Positions 24,532-32,120 of a DNA stretch of 64,000 nt are shown piece after piece. Source of the stretch: Paenibacillus vini (GTDB lineage Bacteria; Bacillota; Bacilli; Paenibacillales; Paenibacillaceae); contig NZ_BOSL01000001.1 in the NCBI RefSeq assembly GCF_018403325.1, positions 186,001 through 250,000 of the forward strand. Reading direction: 5' to 3'. Below the pieces are notes generated by a model. That model was not told the origin of the DNA, made no database searches, and saw only the letters and a list, made by a program, of their open reading frames with translations. Positions within the stretch are counted from its first letter, which is position 1, and the number at the start of each line of letters is the position of its first letter. The position numbers and the translations under genes are program-made.

Positions 24532-25884
24532 TTAATGTACTAAGCTTTCCAGATCCGGCTGTAATTTCGACCGCAGGACATAGAGCATGATGGCACCGAC
24601 AAGGAATGCGGCGGCATCCGCGATGACAAGCGACCAGACTACCCCGTGGAAGCCGCTCATACGATTGGCGATAAACAGCACCGGAATCAGAGTAATCCCT
24701 TGAATAACCGACATGATAAACGCAGCGGTTCCTTGCGCGGTTGCCTGGAAGATCCCCGTAAACAACGTGGTCATTCCTGTAATGAACAAGGATAAGAACG
24801 TCACATGCAGAATGTAGCTGCCCATTTGGATTAATTGCGGGTCATTCGTAAATAAACCGATCAAGTGGTCGGAAATCAGATAGACGAGGACGCCGAACAC
24901 GACGGCTAACGCCAGAATCGCCTTAATCGTGAATCCAATGGTATGCTTCATGCGTAATTTATTCGCTGTAAAAGTGAAGGCAATCAAAGGCACGACTCCC
25001 TCGCATAAGCCCATCAGAATAAATTCGGGAAATTGCAATAAACGGGATGAAATTCCGTAGGCCGCTACGGCCTGATCTCCATAATCGACAAGAAAGTGGT
25101 TAAAGATGAGCGACATGGCGCCTAAGAAGATACTCATAATAAAGACGGGAACTCCGATTTTAAGTACATTGCTCAGGATGTCCTTGGATACCTTGAACCA
25201 TTTGACGGAGGCGGTTAAAAATTGGCTCTTAGATCCCATATGGAAGAGGAAGAATACACATGCAACCAAGTTAGAAATAACCGTAGCGGACGCAACACCG
25301 ATCACTCCCCAATGGAAAACGAAGATGACTATCGCATCCAGCACAATATTTACGATTACACTAAGTATCATCCCGATCATCGAGGTGATTGCCGCTCCTT
25401 CGGAGCGCACGATATTCTCCAGCGTGAAGAATAACACGACGATGGGTGAGCCGATTAACATCACCGTGACATAGTCCTTCGTGAATCCGAAGGAGTCCGG
25501 CGTTGCCCCCAGTCCATGAACGATGGGATTGATTAACGGGAGGCTGACGGCCATTACAATCAGGCCAAGAACTAGGCTGCTGTAAAAGGCGAAGGATGAC
25601 ACATGCTTTACATCATCATACCGTTTCTCTCCCAGCAAACGGGAGATAAATGCACCGCTGCCGATACCTATCAAATTTCCTAACGCCATGATGGCTGCGA
25701 ATAACGGCAAGGTTAGTGCGAGAGCGGTTAGCATGGCCGTATTGTGCAGGGTGCCAAGGAAATAGGCATTCAGGATGGAGTAGATGACACTCATTGACGT
25801 GCCTAGCATCATCGGTACAGCGAAGTGGGCCACGGCTTTTCCGATGGGTGCCTTTTCGAAGTAATGAAGGTTTTCTGAATCCAT
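24532..25884 (-). CDS. MATE-family multidrug efflux transporter
   Basis: A 450-residue protein with about 12 membrane helices, typical of the MATE family. Motifs include FAVPMMLGTSMSVIYSILNAYFLG in helix 1, LIGIGSGAFISRLLGEKRYDD, and the second-half repeat MSIFLGAMSLIFNHFLVDYGDQAVAAYGIS. It exports cationic drugs using a Na+ or H+ gradient. I place the start at 25884 (MDSENLHYFEK), though an upstream ATG at 25905 is possible. It is divergent from a TetR gene, and its promoter is covered by TetR-type operator copies. Confidence 0.88.
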   Translation of the reverse strand: MDSENLHYFEKAPIGKAVAHFAVPMMLGTSMSVIYSILNAYFLGTLHNTAMLTALALTLPLFAAIMALGNLIGIGSGAFISRLLGEKRYDDVKHVSSFAFYSSLVLGLIVMAVSLPLINPIVHGLGATPDSFGFTKDYVTVMLIGSPIVVLFFTLENIVRSEGAAITSMIGMILSVIVNIVLDAIVIFVFHWGVIGVASATVISNLVACVFFLFHMGSKSQFLTASVKWFKVSKDILSNVLKIGVPVFIMSIFLGAMSLIFNHFLVDYGDQAVAAYGISSRLLQFPEFILMGLCEGVVPLIAFTFTANKLRMKHTIGFTIKAILALAVVFGVLVYLISDHLIGLFTNDPQLIQMGSYILHVTFLSLFITGMTTLFTGIFQATAQGTAAFIMSVIQGITLIPVLFIANRMSGFHGVVWSLVIADAAAFLVGAIMLYVLRSKLQPDLESLVH

Positions 25885-25921
25885 GAAGATCACTACTTTC
25901 ATCATTTATTTCGGCTTCAAT

Positions 25922-25934
25922 CTAACAGTGTTAG
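25922..25934. promoter_or_regulatory. TetR operator copy 1 (MATE/tetR region)
   Basis: CTAACA-G-TGTTAG, a perfect 6-1-6 palindrome, just downstream of the MATE promoter. Confidence 0.75.
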
Positions 25935-25941
25935 GTTGTGC

Positions 25942-25954
25942 CTTACAGTGTTAG
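25942..25954. promoter_or_regulatory. TetR operator copy 2 (MATE/tetR region)
   Basis: CTTACA-G-TGTTAG, one mismatch from copy 1 and exactly 20 bp (about two helical turns) from it. It abuts the MATE -10. Confidence 0.75.
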
Positions 25955-25983
25955 ATGATATCATGACCTTAAGAACATGTAAA
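25955..25983 (-). promoter_or_regulatory. Sigma-A promoter of the MATE gene (minus strand)
   Basis: Read on the minus strand, TTTACA (25983-25978) and TATCAT (25960-25955) are 17 bases apart. Operator copies 1 and 2 lie immediately downstream of the -10, where a bound repressor would block initiation. Confidence 0.75.
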
Positions 25984-25990
25984 GCATAAA

Positions 25991-26003
25991 CTTACACTGT
26001 TAG
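25991..26003. promoter_or_regulatory. TetR operator copy 3 (in front of the tetR gene)
   Basis: CTTACA-C-TGTTAG, a third near-copy 18 bases before the tetR start. It suggests autoregulation as well as control of the MATE gene. Confidence 0.7.
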
Positions 26004-26021
26004 ATAAAAGGACGGATACCG

Positions 26022-26708
26022 ATGAAAAAGCAGCAGCCTCAGATTTCAGAGGATAAAATATTAGAGGCCTCGTGGGAGCTTCTTGGCGAGGAAGGGATCG
26101 AGAAGCTCAGCATGCGGCGACTGGCCGACCGGCTGGGGATCCAGGCACCCTCTTTGTACTGGTATTTCAAGAGCAAGCAGAATCTCTATCAGCGTCTGGC
26201 CAACCAGGTATCGAAAGTGATTCTGGAGGAGTTCCACTCCGACGGGGATTGGAAGGAGCAGCTGACGGGCCTTGCGGTAACGATTAGAGCTGTGCTCAGC
26301 CGGTATCCCTGCTCCACGCAGCTCATGATGATGACGCTACCTCACGAACCGGACATCATCCGGTACACCAACCGAATGCTTCTCTGCGTGGAGGAAACGC
26401 CGCTTGAGCAAGAGCAGAAGATGCAGGTGGTCACTACGCTTGTGAACTATGTCTACTTCTTCGTCCTGGACGATTATCAGCATGAGCGCAATGTCACCGT
26501 TGCCCTGAAGGAACTGGAGGATCTTCCGGGCGACGAGATGGTTCGCCTTCTGGACTCCATGAGTGAGTCGGACGCGGGGCTGTTCCGGAGGATGTTCACG
26601 AACGGGTTGTTCGAGTTGATGGGGACAGACCGAGCGTTCGAGTTCGGATTGAAGCTGATTTTGCTTGGAATTGAGCAGGTGATCAAGGAGCAGGAGCAGG
26701 AGAAGTAG
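26022..26708 (+). CDS. TetR-family repressor (tetracycline-repressor-like C-terminus)
   Basis: A 228-residue regulator. The N-terminal HTH (about 10-55) is ILEASWELLGEEGIEKLSMRRLADRLGIQAPSLYWYFKSKQNLYQRL, with recognition helix APSLYWYF as in TetR itself. The C-terminal domain resembles the TetR_C ligand-binding type. It is divergent from the MATE pump and should repress it until the exported compound binds. Three matching operators in the intergenic region support this. The 13-bp operator has the odd-centred layout of tetO (inference from shape). Confidence 0.88.
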   Translation: MKKQQPQISEDKILEASWELLGEEGIEKLSMRRLADRLGIQAPSLYWYFKSKQNLYQRLANQVSKVILEEFHSDGDWKEQLTGLAVTIRAVLSRYPCSTQLMMMTLPHEPDIIRYTNRMLLCVEETPLEQEQKMQVVTTLVNYVYFFVLDDYQHERNVTVALKELEDLPGDEMVRLLDSMSESDAGLFRRMFTNGLFELMGTDRAFEFGLKLILLGIEQVIKEQEQEK

Positions 26709-26805
26709 AATGTGGAAGTTGACGACCTACTGACTTTTTCGTGCACAAAAAGCACGGCTTACATTTCTTATCTGCCTTAAAGTTGATTTGAAGGGAGGGA
26801 ACACG

Positions 26806-27654
26806 ATGGATTGGTTAGACAGGATGAATAACGCCATGGAATATATCGAAACAAATCTGGCGGACCATATCTCATATGATCAAATAGCGCAGATCGCCTG
26901 TTGCTCAACTTATCATTTTCAAAGGATGTTTCCGTTCATTACGGGGGTATCGTTATCCGAGTATATCCGGCGTCGGCGGTTGACTTTGGCAGCTTTTGAA
27001 CTGCAGACAACAGATGCCAAGGTTATTGATGTGGCTATGAAATATGGATATGACTCGCCGGAGGCCTTTTCACGGGCGTTTAAAAATCTTCATGGGATCA
27101 TACCGATATCTGCGCGCGATAAAGGGGCTTCTCTTAAGGCCTATCCTCGAATGTCCTTCCATATTTCAATAAAGGGAGATGTCGAAATGAATTATCGCAT
27201 TGAACAAAGAGGGCCCTTTGAGATGTTTGGAGTTTATGGCCTTGTTCATTCAAACAGACAGACCGCATTTGCTGAAGTTCCGGAGTTCCGTAAAAAATGT
27301 GACGATGACGGCAGTGTGGATCTAATGAACGAATTGCTGGGACGGTTTGGCGACACCCTGTTGCACGCTGCGTTATATGATGATAATGGGGAATCTTTCA
27401 AATACATGATTTGTTATCATCTGCCCAAGGGGCTTGAAATCCCGGGGAAATTTACAAAGCTGTCTGTCCCGGCATTAACGTGGGCTATCTTCCCGGAACC
27501 GCAATGTGATTTGCAAAAACTATGGGAACGAATCTATTCCGAGTGGTTTCCGACATCCGGGTACGAACAGGTAGAAGGCCCTAGCTTCGAAATGTACTAT
27601 GGTATGGCCGGGTATGAGGCCGGAGAGATATGGATACCGGTTAAGAAGAAATAA
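26806..27654 (+). CDS. AraC-family regulator with GyrI-like effector domain
   Basis: A 282-residue protein starting at 26806 behind GGGAGGG. The two AraC helix-turn-helices fill residues 1-105 (YDQIAQIACCSTYHFQRMF and VIDVAMKYGYDSPEAFSRAFKNLHG). The C-terminal half (about 120-282) is a GyrI/Rob/BmrR-type small-molecule-binding domain (MNYRIEQRGPFEMFGVYG ... GPSFEMYYG ... IWIPVKKK). Such regulators respond to drugs or aromatic compounds. It stands alone, ending in a strong terminator; its target is not evident. Confidence 0.88.
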   Translation: MDWLDRMNNAMEYIETNLADHISYDQIAQIACCSTYHFQRMFPFITGVSLSEYIRRRRLTLAAFELQTTDAKVIDVAMKYGYDSPEAFSRAFKNLHGIIPISARDKGASLKAYPRMSFHISIKGDVEMNYRIEQRGPFEMFGVYGLVHSNRQTAFAEVPEFRKKCDDDGSVDLMNELLGRFGDTLLHAALYDDNGESFKYMICYHLPKGLEIPGKFTKLSVPALTWAIFPEPQCDLQKLWERIYSEWFPTSGYEQVEGPSFEMYYGMAGYEAGEIWIPVKKK

Positions 27655-27676
27655 TTATCACTTAATTGTAAGAGCA

Positions 27677-27710
27677 CAAAAAGCCATCCTGCAAAAAGGA
27701 TGGCTTTTTT
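27677..27710 (+). terminator. Intrinsic terminator after the AraC-GyrI gene
   Basis: AAAAGCCATCCT, loop GCAAAA, AGGATGGCTTTT plus more T. The A-run on the other side would let it also work for the convergent POT gene. Confidence 0.9.
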
Positions 27711-27794
27711 CGGGTTCGGCTATAGCAGGCAGGTTCAGGTAATTATGTCTTGGAGCAGCTGCGGCTCGTTTTGTAGTAAGCTCTGCTTTTGCTT

Positions 27795-29288
27795 TTACTG
27801 TATCCCTTTCATATACCCTTGGATCTTCGGGGAGAACGTAAAGAGCAGAATGCTAAGGAGGAGAGCGACTCCTCCAATGACGCCAAAGTATGCCATCTCG
27901 GTGGCAGGCGAATAGAATTTGACGATTTGAGCATTAATTGCTTGGGCGGCCGCACTGGATAAGAACCATAAGCTCATGGTCTGGGCCGAAAAGGCGCCGG
28001 GCGCCAATTTTGTCGTAGCCGACAGCCCTACCGGTGACAAACATAATTCTCCCAGCACAACGATGAAATAACTAAGGACGAGCCACAAAGGATTCACCAG
28101 GGCATCCTCGCCGCCAAAGTAAGCGGGCAAGAGGATCACGAGGAACGATAATCCGGCAAACAGCAAGCCGAAGGCGAATTTCATCGGGATCGTAGGCTGG
28201 CGCTTGCCAAGCCTTATCCATAGCCAGGCGAACACGGGAGCCAGAATAATGATGAACAGCGGATTTAAGGACTGGAACCAGGCCGGCGAAATATGAATGC
28301 CGGCAAAGTCCAATTGCGTCCGCTTATCCGCATAGTTGGCAAGGATGGTCGATCCTTGTTCCTGAATCGCCCAGAACATAATCGCCGCGATAAACAGCGG
28401 AATATAAGCGATGAGTCTGGAGCGTTCAATGCTGGTGGTTCGCGGGCTGCGGTACATGAAAATAAAATATAAGGTTGGAATCAGAATGCCCAGAATGCCT
28501 ACGATCACGATGAGCGATTCGAACGTTAATAGACCCAACGGAATGGTAATTGCAACGATCACTACGAGAAGGACGGCAACGACCCCGATTCGACGATACA
28601 CTTTTTTTCGTTCCGCCGGTGAAAGTGGACTGGCTACGTAAGTGCCCGCAAGGCCGAGGTTTTTATTTTTGGTAAACAAGAATATGACCAGTCCCAGAAA
28701 CATGCCGACTGCGGCGATGCCGAAGCCGAGATGGAAGTTGTAATCCATGCCCACGGTGCCCACGATCAGCGGAGCGAGGAACGACCCCAGGTTGATGCCC
28801 ATGTAAAAAATGCTGAATCCTGCATCCCGGCGCCGGTCATGTTCGCTGTAAAGCTCTCCCACCATACTGGATACATTGGGTTTCAGCAGGCCCGTGCCCA
28901 GCACGATCAGGACCATGGATACAAAAAATAAGGACATGCTTCCAGGGATGGCCAGAGCGATATGCCCCAGCATAATTAATATGCCGCCGTAGAATACGGC
29001 TTTGGATGCTCCGAACATGCGGTCCGCCAGCCAGCCACCAATAATCCCGGACATATAGACCAGGGAGCCGTAAATGGACATAATGGCGAGGGCCATGCTC
29101 TCCTGCATGCCGAGTCCGCCCCTGCTTAATTCGTAGTACATATAATAAACCAGAATCGCTTTCATTCCATAATAAGAGAAACGCTCCCAAAACTCCGTGA
29201 AGAACAGGGTAAACAACCCTTTGGGATGTCCAAAAAACCCCCGTTGCGGAACGCTTTCGACTATTTTCTGCTTGGTTAAATCAGCCAT
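27795..29288 (-). CDS. dtpT: POT-family proton-dependent di/tripeptide transporter
   Basis: A 497-residue protein with 12-14 membrane helices. It has the PTR2 signatures FFTEFWERFSYYGMKAILV near residue 30 and the later FSIFYMGINLGSFLAPLI. It imports di- and tripeptides with protons. AGGAGG precedes the minus-strand ATG. It is a single-gene unit lying between convergent and divergent neighbours. Confidence 0.9.
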   Translation of the reverse strand: MADLTKQKIVESVPQRGFFGHPKGLFTLFFTEFWERFSYYGMKAILVYYMYYELSRGGLGMQESMALAIMSIYGSLVYMSGIIGGWLADRMFGASKAVFYGGILIMLGHIALAIPGSMSLFFVSMVLIVLGTGLLKPNVSSMVGELYSEHDRRRDAGFSIFYMGINLGSFLAPLIVGTVGMDYNFHLGFGIAAVGMFLGLVIFLFTKNKNLGLAGTYVASPLSPAERKKVYRRIGVVAVLLVVIVAITIPLGLLTFESLIVIVGILGILIPTLYFIFMYRSPRTTSIERSRLIAYIPLFIAAIMFWAIQEQGSTILANYADKRTQLDFAGIHISPAWFQSLNPLFIIILAPVFAWLWIRLGKRQPTIPMKFAFGLLFAGLSFLVILLPAYFGGEDALVNPLWLVLSYFIVVLGELCLSPVGLSATTKLAPGAFSAQTMSLWFLSSAAAQAINAQIVKFYSPATEMAYFGVIGGVALLLSILLFTFSPKIQGYMKGIQ

Positions 29289-29436
29289 GCTGTAACTTCC
29301 TCCTGCAACAAATGTTCTGCAAAAAGCATCATCCCTTAGTAAGAATGCCCATTATAAGTCGTTTCAATTTTCCATATTCATAACAGGCTCCAAAGCAGGT
29401 ACGAAAATAACAGTAGTTTCGCCGCAATCCGCGCAA

Positions 29437-29465
29437 TTGACAGCAGTCCAATTCCATGTTAATTT
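29437..29465 (+). promoter_or_regulatory. Promoter of the nucleotidyltransferase gene leader
   Basis: TTGACA at 29437-29442, a 17-base spacer and TAATTT at 29460-29465, with an extended -10 TG at 29457-29458. Transcription would start near 29472, about 90 bases before the gene. Confidence 0.7.
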
Positions 29466-29486
29466 CTTCCTAGAAAATTAAAGGCA

Positions 29487-29570
29487 ATGCAACCTTCGGG
29501 TTCAACCTCGCTGAGAAGTGGGTTGAGCCCTTTTTGTATTCCAAAACTCGAAGGAGGATATGTATGTTGA
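29487..29570 (+). CDS. Possible 27-codon leader peptide overlapping the terminator hairpin
   Basis: An ATG at 29487 opens a 27-codon frame (MQPSGSTSLRSG...) that runs through the terminator hairpin and ends at a TGA overlapping the ATG of the nucleotidyltransferase gene (29564). A ribosome binding site is poor: AAAGG is only 2 bases away. If translated, ribosome position would affect the hairpin. Low confidence as a real peptide. Confidence 0.25.
   Translation: MQPSGSTSLRSGLSPFCIPKLEGGYVC
29498..29535 (+). terminator. Terminator in the 5' leader of the nucleotidyltransferase gene (attenuator-like)
   Basis: GGGTTCAACC (29498-29507) pairs with GGTTGAGCCC (29521-29530), then TTTTT. It lies after the promoter and before the gene it precedes. 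The overlapping small hairpin AACC-TTCG-GGTT (29491-29502), with a super-stable cUUCGg loop, uses part of the left arm and would compete with the terminator. Confidence 0.7.
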
Positions 29571-30367
29571 AAACTGAATTGCTGCTTCGGCGGCTGGACG
29601 ACATCGGCAAGTCACTCGAACGCAAAGGAGGAGTGCTGTTACTGTTGGGAGTAGGCTCCGTCGGTATCGAAACGGATCGGATGGATGAGTATTCGGATTT
29701 AGATTTCTTTGTCATTGTGAAGGACGGGCAGAAAACGAGGTATATCGATCACCTGGATTGGCTTGAGGAAGTGCATCCGCTAGCCTATTCCTTTAAGAAT
29801 ACGGATGTCGGGTATAAAATTTTGTTCGAAGACGGAATTTATGGAGAATACGCGGTATTTGAGGAACGAGACCTGGAGGATGCTCCCTACCCGGAGGGGC
29901 GGATTGTTTGGAAGGATCCGTCCTACTTGAATATAGAAATCGCAAAGTCTTCCATTCCTATCCCCAGTCTCAAGAGGAACTCCCTGGACTTTCCTTTGAA
30001 TGAAGCTTTAACAAACTTATATGTGGGGCTCGGTCGCTATGCCCGGGGAGAGCATTTATCGGCGATGAGGTTTATTCAAGGTTATGCCGTGGACCGGATT
30101 CTTTCCGTAATGCACCTATTGGAGGAAGAGGTAGAGTGCTACCCGGATCCCTTTGGATTGGAGCGGCGGGTGGAACAAAGATACCCTCGTTTGGCTGAAA
30201 GACTAGGAGGCATGCTTCAGGGATATCATCATGTTCCCGATTCCGCCCTTTGCATCTTAAACTTCATAGAGGAAGTGTATCCTGTCAATCCGAGGTTAAG
30301 CGCTGAAATCCGGCAACTGATCGATATGACTTGTCGCAGCCAGCAAGGGGAATCGCATCACAAGTAG
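29564..30367 (+). CDS. Nucleotidyltransferase-fold protein (aminoglycoside/lincosamide-type)
   Basis: A 267-residue protein; the start at 29564 has AAGGAGG just upstream. The polymerase-beta-like nucleotidyltransferase core is LLLLGVGSVGIETDRMDEYSDLDFFVIV (about residues 24-51), with the GS and DxD metal-binding motif. A helical C-terminal domain follows (LTNLYVGLGRYARGEHLSAMRFIQGYAVDRIL), similar in layout to antibiotic nucleotidyltransferases. The substrate is not shown by sequence. Its leader has a promoter and an internal terminator, an arrangement also used by several inducible resistance genes. Confidence 0.75.
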   Translation: MLKTELLLRRLDDIGKSLERKGGVLLLLGVGSVGIETDRMDEYSDLDFFVIVKDGQKTRYIDHLDWLEEVHPLAYSFKNTDVGYKILFEDGIYGEYAVFEERDLEDAPYPEGRIVWKDPSYLNIEIAKSSIPIPSLKRNSLDFPLNEALTNLYVGLGRYARGEHLSAMRFIQGYAVDRILSVMHLLEEEVECYPDPFGLERRVEQRYPRLAERLGGMLQGYHHVPDSALCILNFIEEVYPVNPRLSAEIRQLIDMTCRSQQGESHHK

Positions 30368-30398
30368 ATACACCTTATTGGCATAAAAGGGGGCCAGG

Positions 30399-30414
30399 GG
30401 TACTTTTAAGTACC
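30399..30414. promoter_or_regulatory. Palindrome 1 upstream of the SDR gene
   Basis: GGTACTT-TT-AAGTACC, perfect 7-bp arms. It resembles operators of HxlR/MarR-type regulators (GTAC half-sites), but no such regulator is adjacent. Confidence 0.5.
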
Positions 30415-30424
30415 TATATTACTC

Positions 30425-30440
30425 AAAAGTGCGTACTTTT
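30425..30440. promoter_or_regulatory. Palindrome 2 upstream of the SDR gene
   Basis: AAAAGT-GCGT-ACTTTT, perfect 6-bp arms, 10 bases after palindrome 1. The shared GTACTTT element suggests two binding sites for one regulator. Confidence 0.5.
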
Positions 30441-30498
30441 CTTAATGGCGTGTATGTATATGATAAATAAATAAGACTTGAATCTCGGAGGGACGAAC

Positions 30499-31293
30499 AT
30501 GCAATTAAATCTAAAAGGAAAAACGGCACTGGTAACAGGATCCACGTCGGGAATTGGAAAAGCTATCGCCTTGTCATTAGCTGCGGAAGGAGCCGCAGTG
30601 CTGATTAATGGCCGCCGCGAAGAAAAGGTGAAGGAAACGATTCAAGAAATTAATGCAAAGTATCCGGACGCCGTCCTTCAGCCGGTAGTAGCTGATTTAG
30701 GGACAGAACAAGGTTGTCGGGAAGTTATTGAGAAGTATTCCGAAGTAGACATTCTTATTAACAACTTGGGTATTTTTGAGCCTGTAGAATACTTCGATAT
30801 TCCGGATGAAGATTGGTTTAAGCTGTTTGAGACCAACATCATGAGTGGAGTCCGGCTAACCAGATGGTATCTGAAACAAATGATTCAAAAAAATGAAGGC
30901 CGAGTTATCTTTATTGCCAGCGAAGCAGCGATTATGCCCTCTCTGGAAATGGCTCATTATAGTGCGACCAAAACGATGCAGCTCTCGCTCTCCCGCAGTT
31001 TAGCTGAGTTGACGAAGGGAACCCATGTGACGGTCAATACGGTTATGCCGGGTTCCACTTTAACGGAAGGCGTAGAGACCATGTTAAACACCCTTTATCC
31101 TGATGAAAAATTAACAGTGGAAGAAGCGGAGAAGCGGTTTATGAAAGAAAACCGGCCAACCTCCATCATTCAAAGGCTGATCCGGCCGGAAGAAATTGCG
31201 CATCTTGTCACCTTCCTAAGCAGTCCTCTTTCCTCGGCCATTAATGGCTCTGCGTTACGAATCGACGGGGGATTAGTCCGGAGTGTGTTTTAA
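30499..31293 (+). CDS. Short-chain dehydrogenase/reductase
   Basis: A 264-residue SDR. The NAD(P)-binding motif is TGSTSGIGKAIALSLAAEGA (residues 13-32), with NNLGIFEPVEYFD (NNxG) and the active-site Tyr and Lys in HYSATKTMQLS (YxxxK). The C-terminus FLSSPLSSAINGSALRIDGGLV is classical. The start at 30499 has CGGAGGG upstream. The substrate is unknown. Two GTACTTT-type palindromes precede it, so expression is probably regulated by a redox- or electrophile-sensing repressor (inference). Confidence 0.88.
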   Translation: MQLNLKGKTALVTGSTSGIGKAIALSLAAEGAAVLINGRREEKVKETIQEINAKYPDAVLQPVVADLGTEQGCREVIEKYSEVDILINNLGIFEPVEYFDIPDEDWFKLFETNIMSGVRLTRWYLKQMIQKNEGRVIFIASEAAIMPSLEMAHYSATKTMQLSLSRSLAELTKGTHVTVNTVMPGSTLTEGVETMLNTLYPDEKLTVEEAEKRFMKENRPTSIIQRLIRPEEIAHLVTFLSSPLSSAINGSALRIDGGLVRSVF

Positions 31294-31357
31294 GAAAAGA
31301 GTTGTATCGCATCCCCGTGAAGGGGATTTTGTCCATCCAAGTTGGGCCGGTTTAGGG

Positions 31358-31386
31358 TTGACAATGACCTCGGAATGAATTAATTT
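31358..31386 (+). promoter_or_regulatory. Promoter of the second tetR gene
   Basis: TTGACA at 31358-31363, 17-base spacer, TAATTT at 31381-31386. Operator 1 (31380-31399) covers the -10, giving autorepression. Confidence 0.75.
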
Positions 31387-31399
31387 ATTGATAAATAAA
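31380..31399. promoter_or_regulatory. TetR operator 1 (own promoter)
   Basis: TTAATTTAT-TG-ATAAATAAA, one mismatch from a perfect 9-2-9 palindrome. It shares 20 identical bases with operator 2 in inverted orientation. Confidence 0.75.
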
Positions 31400-31415
31400 T
31401 AAACGAGGTGCAAAA

Positions 31416-31955
31416 ATGGCCAGACATAAAGATCAAGACCTCGGCTCCCTCAATCGCAAGGATCAGATATTAAACGCAGCGGCGACCTTGTTTGCGAACA
31501 ATGGCTTCTATAAGACGACGACGGCAATGGTGGCTGCTGAACTTGGACTTACTCAGCCTTATGTGTTCCATTTCTTTAAGTCTAAAGAGGAATTGTACCT
31601 GGCGGTGCTGGGGCGTGCGGTTAGCCGGCTGGTCGAGGCGTTTCAGTCCGTCGAAGCGGAGCCCGAGCATTTAGCCGAACGAATGGGCAACGAGTTCAAC
31701 ATTCTGATGAAGACACACCGCGACGAAATGCTGCTTTGCATGCATTCGTTCGCCACGCCGGAACCGGAAGTGCGGGCTTTTGTACGCGAGCAGTTTGCGT
31801 CCATTCACGAATTTGTTACCAAACGGTTCGCGGACGCCGGCTTGCCGAATCCCGGTCCGCAAGCGTCCTTATTCATTGCTTACGGAATGGCTAAATCGAT
31901 GGGTGAGGTGCTTGAATTGCCGCAGTTAGGGCAGTTGGAACCGGATCATTGCTAA
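31416..31955 (+). CDS. TetR-family repressor of the adjacent MFS pump
   Basis: A 179-residue regulator. The HTH is ILNAAATLFANNGFYKTTTAMVAAELGLTQPYVFHFFKSKEELYLAV (residues 18-64). The C-terminal domain is typical TetR_N-linked helical, with no recognised class. ATG start after CGAGGTG. It precedes an MFS efflux gene on the same strand, and identical palindromes lie in front of both genes, so it should repress both. The C-terminal end (LGQLEPDHC) is a little short for the family and may be slightly truncated (uncertain). Confidence 0.85.
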   Translation: MARHKDQDLGSLNRKDQILNAAATLFANNGFYKTTTAMVAAELGLTQPYVFHFFKSKEELYLAVLGRAVSRLVEAFQSVEAEPEHLAERMGNEFNILMKTHRDEMLLCMHSFATPEPEVRAFVREQFASIHEFVTKRFADAGLPNPGPQASLFIAYGMAKSMGEVLELPQLGQLEPDHC

Positions 31956-32079
31956 GTCAGATTGTGTGCGGAGCGACAGCAGATCGGCTCGAACGGGCTG
32001 GTCTGGCCGGTCCCGCTTGGGGTAAGCGGGTATATCTGATTCGGCAAGCGAGGGAGGAGCTCTTTTTTTTGGGTCGTTA

Positions 32080-32099
32080 TTTATTTATCAATAAATAAA
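32080..32099. promoter_or_regulatory. TetR operator 2 (in front of the MFS gene)
   Basis: TTTATTTAT-CA-ATAAATAAA, a perfect 9-2-9 palindrome ending 21 bases before the MFS start. It would block entry of transcription into the pump gene. Confidence 0.8.
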
Positions 32100-32120
32100 T
32101 TGAGACGAGGTGTATTTGAA

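Noticed and set aside
26726-26755. Terminator before the AraC-GyrI gene (CGTGC...GCACG hairpin)
   Set aside because: The stem is only 5 bp and has no T-run on either strand in the right place.
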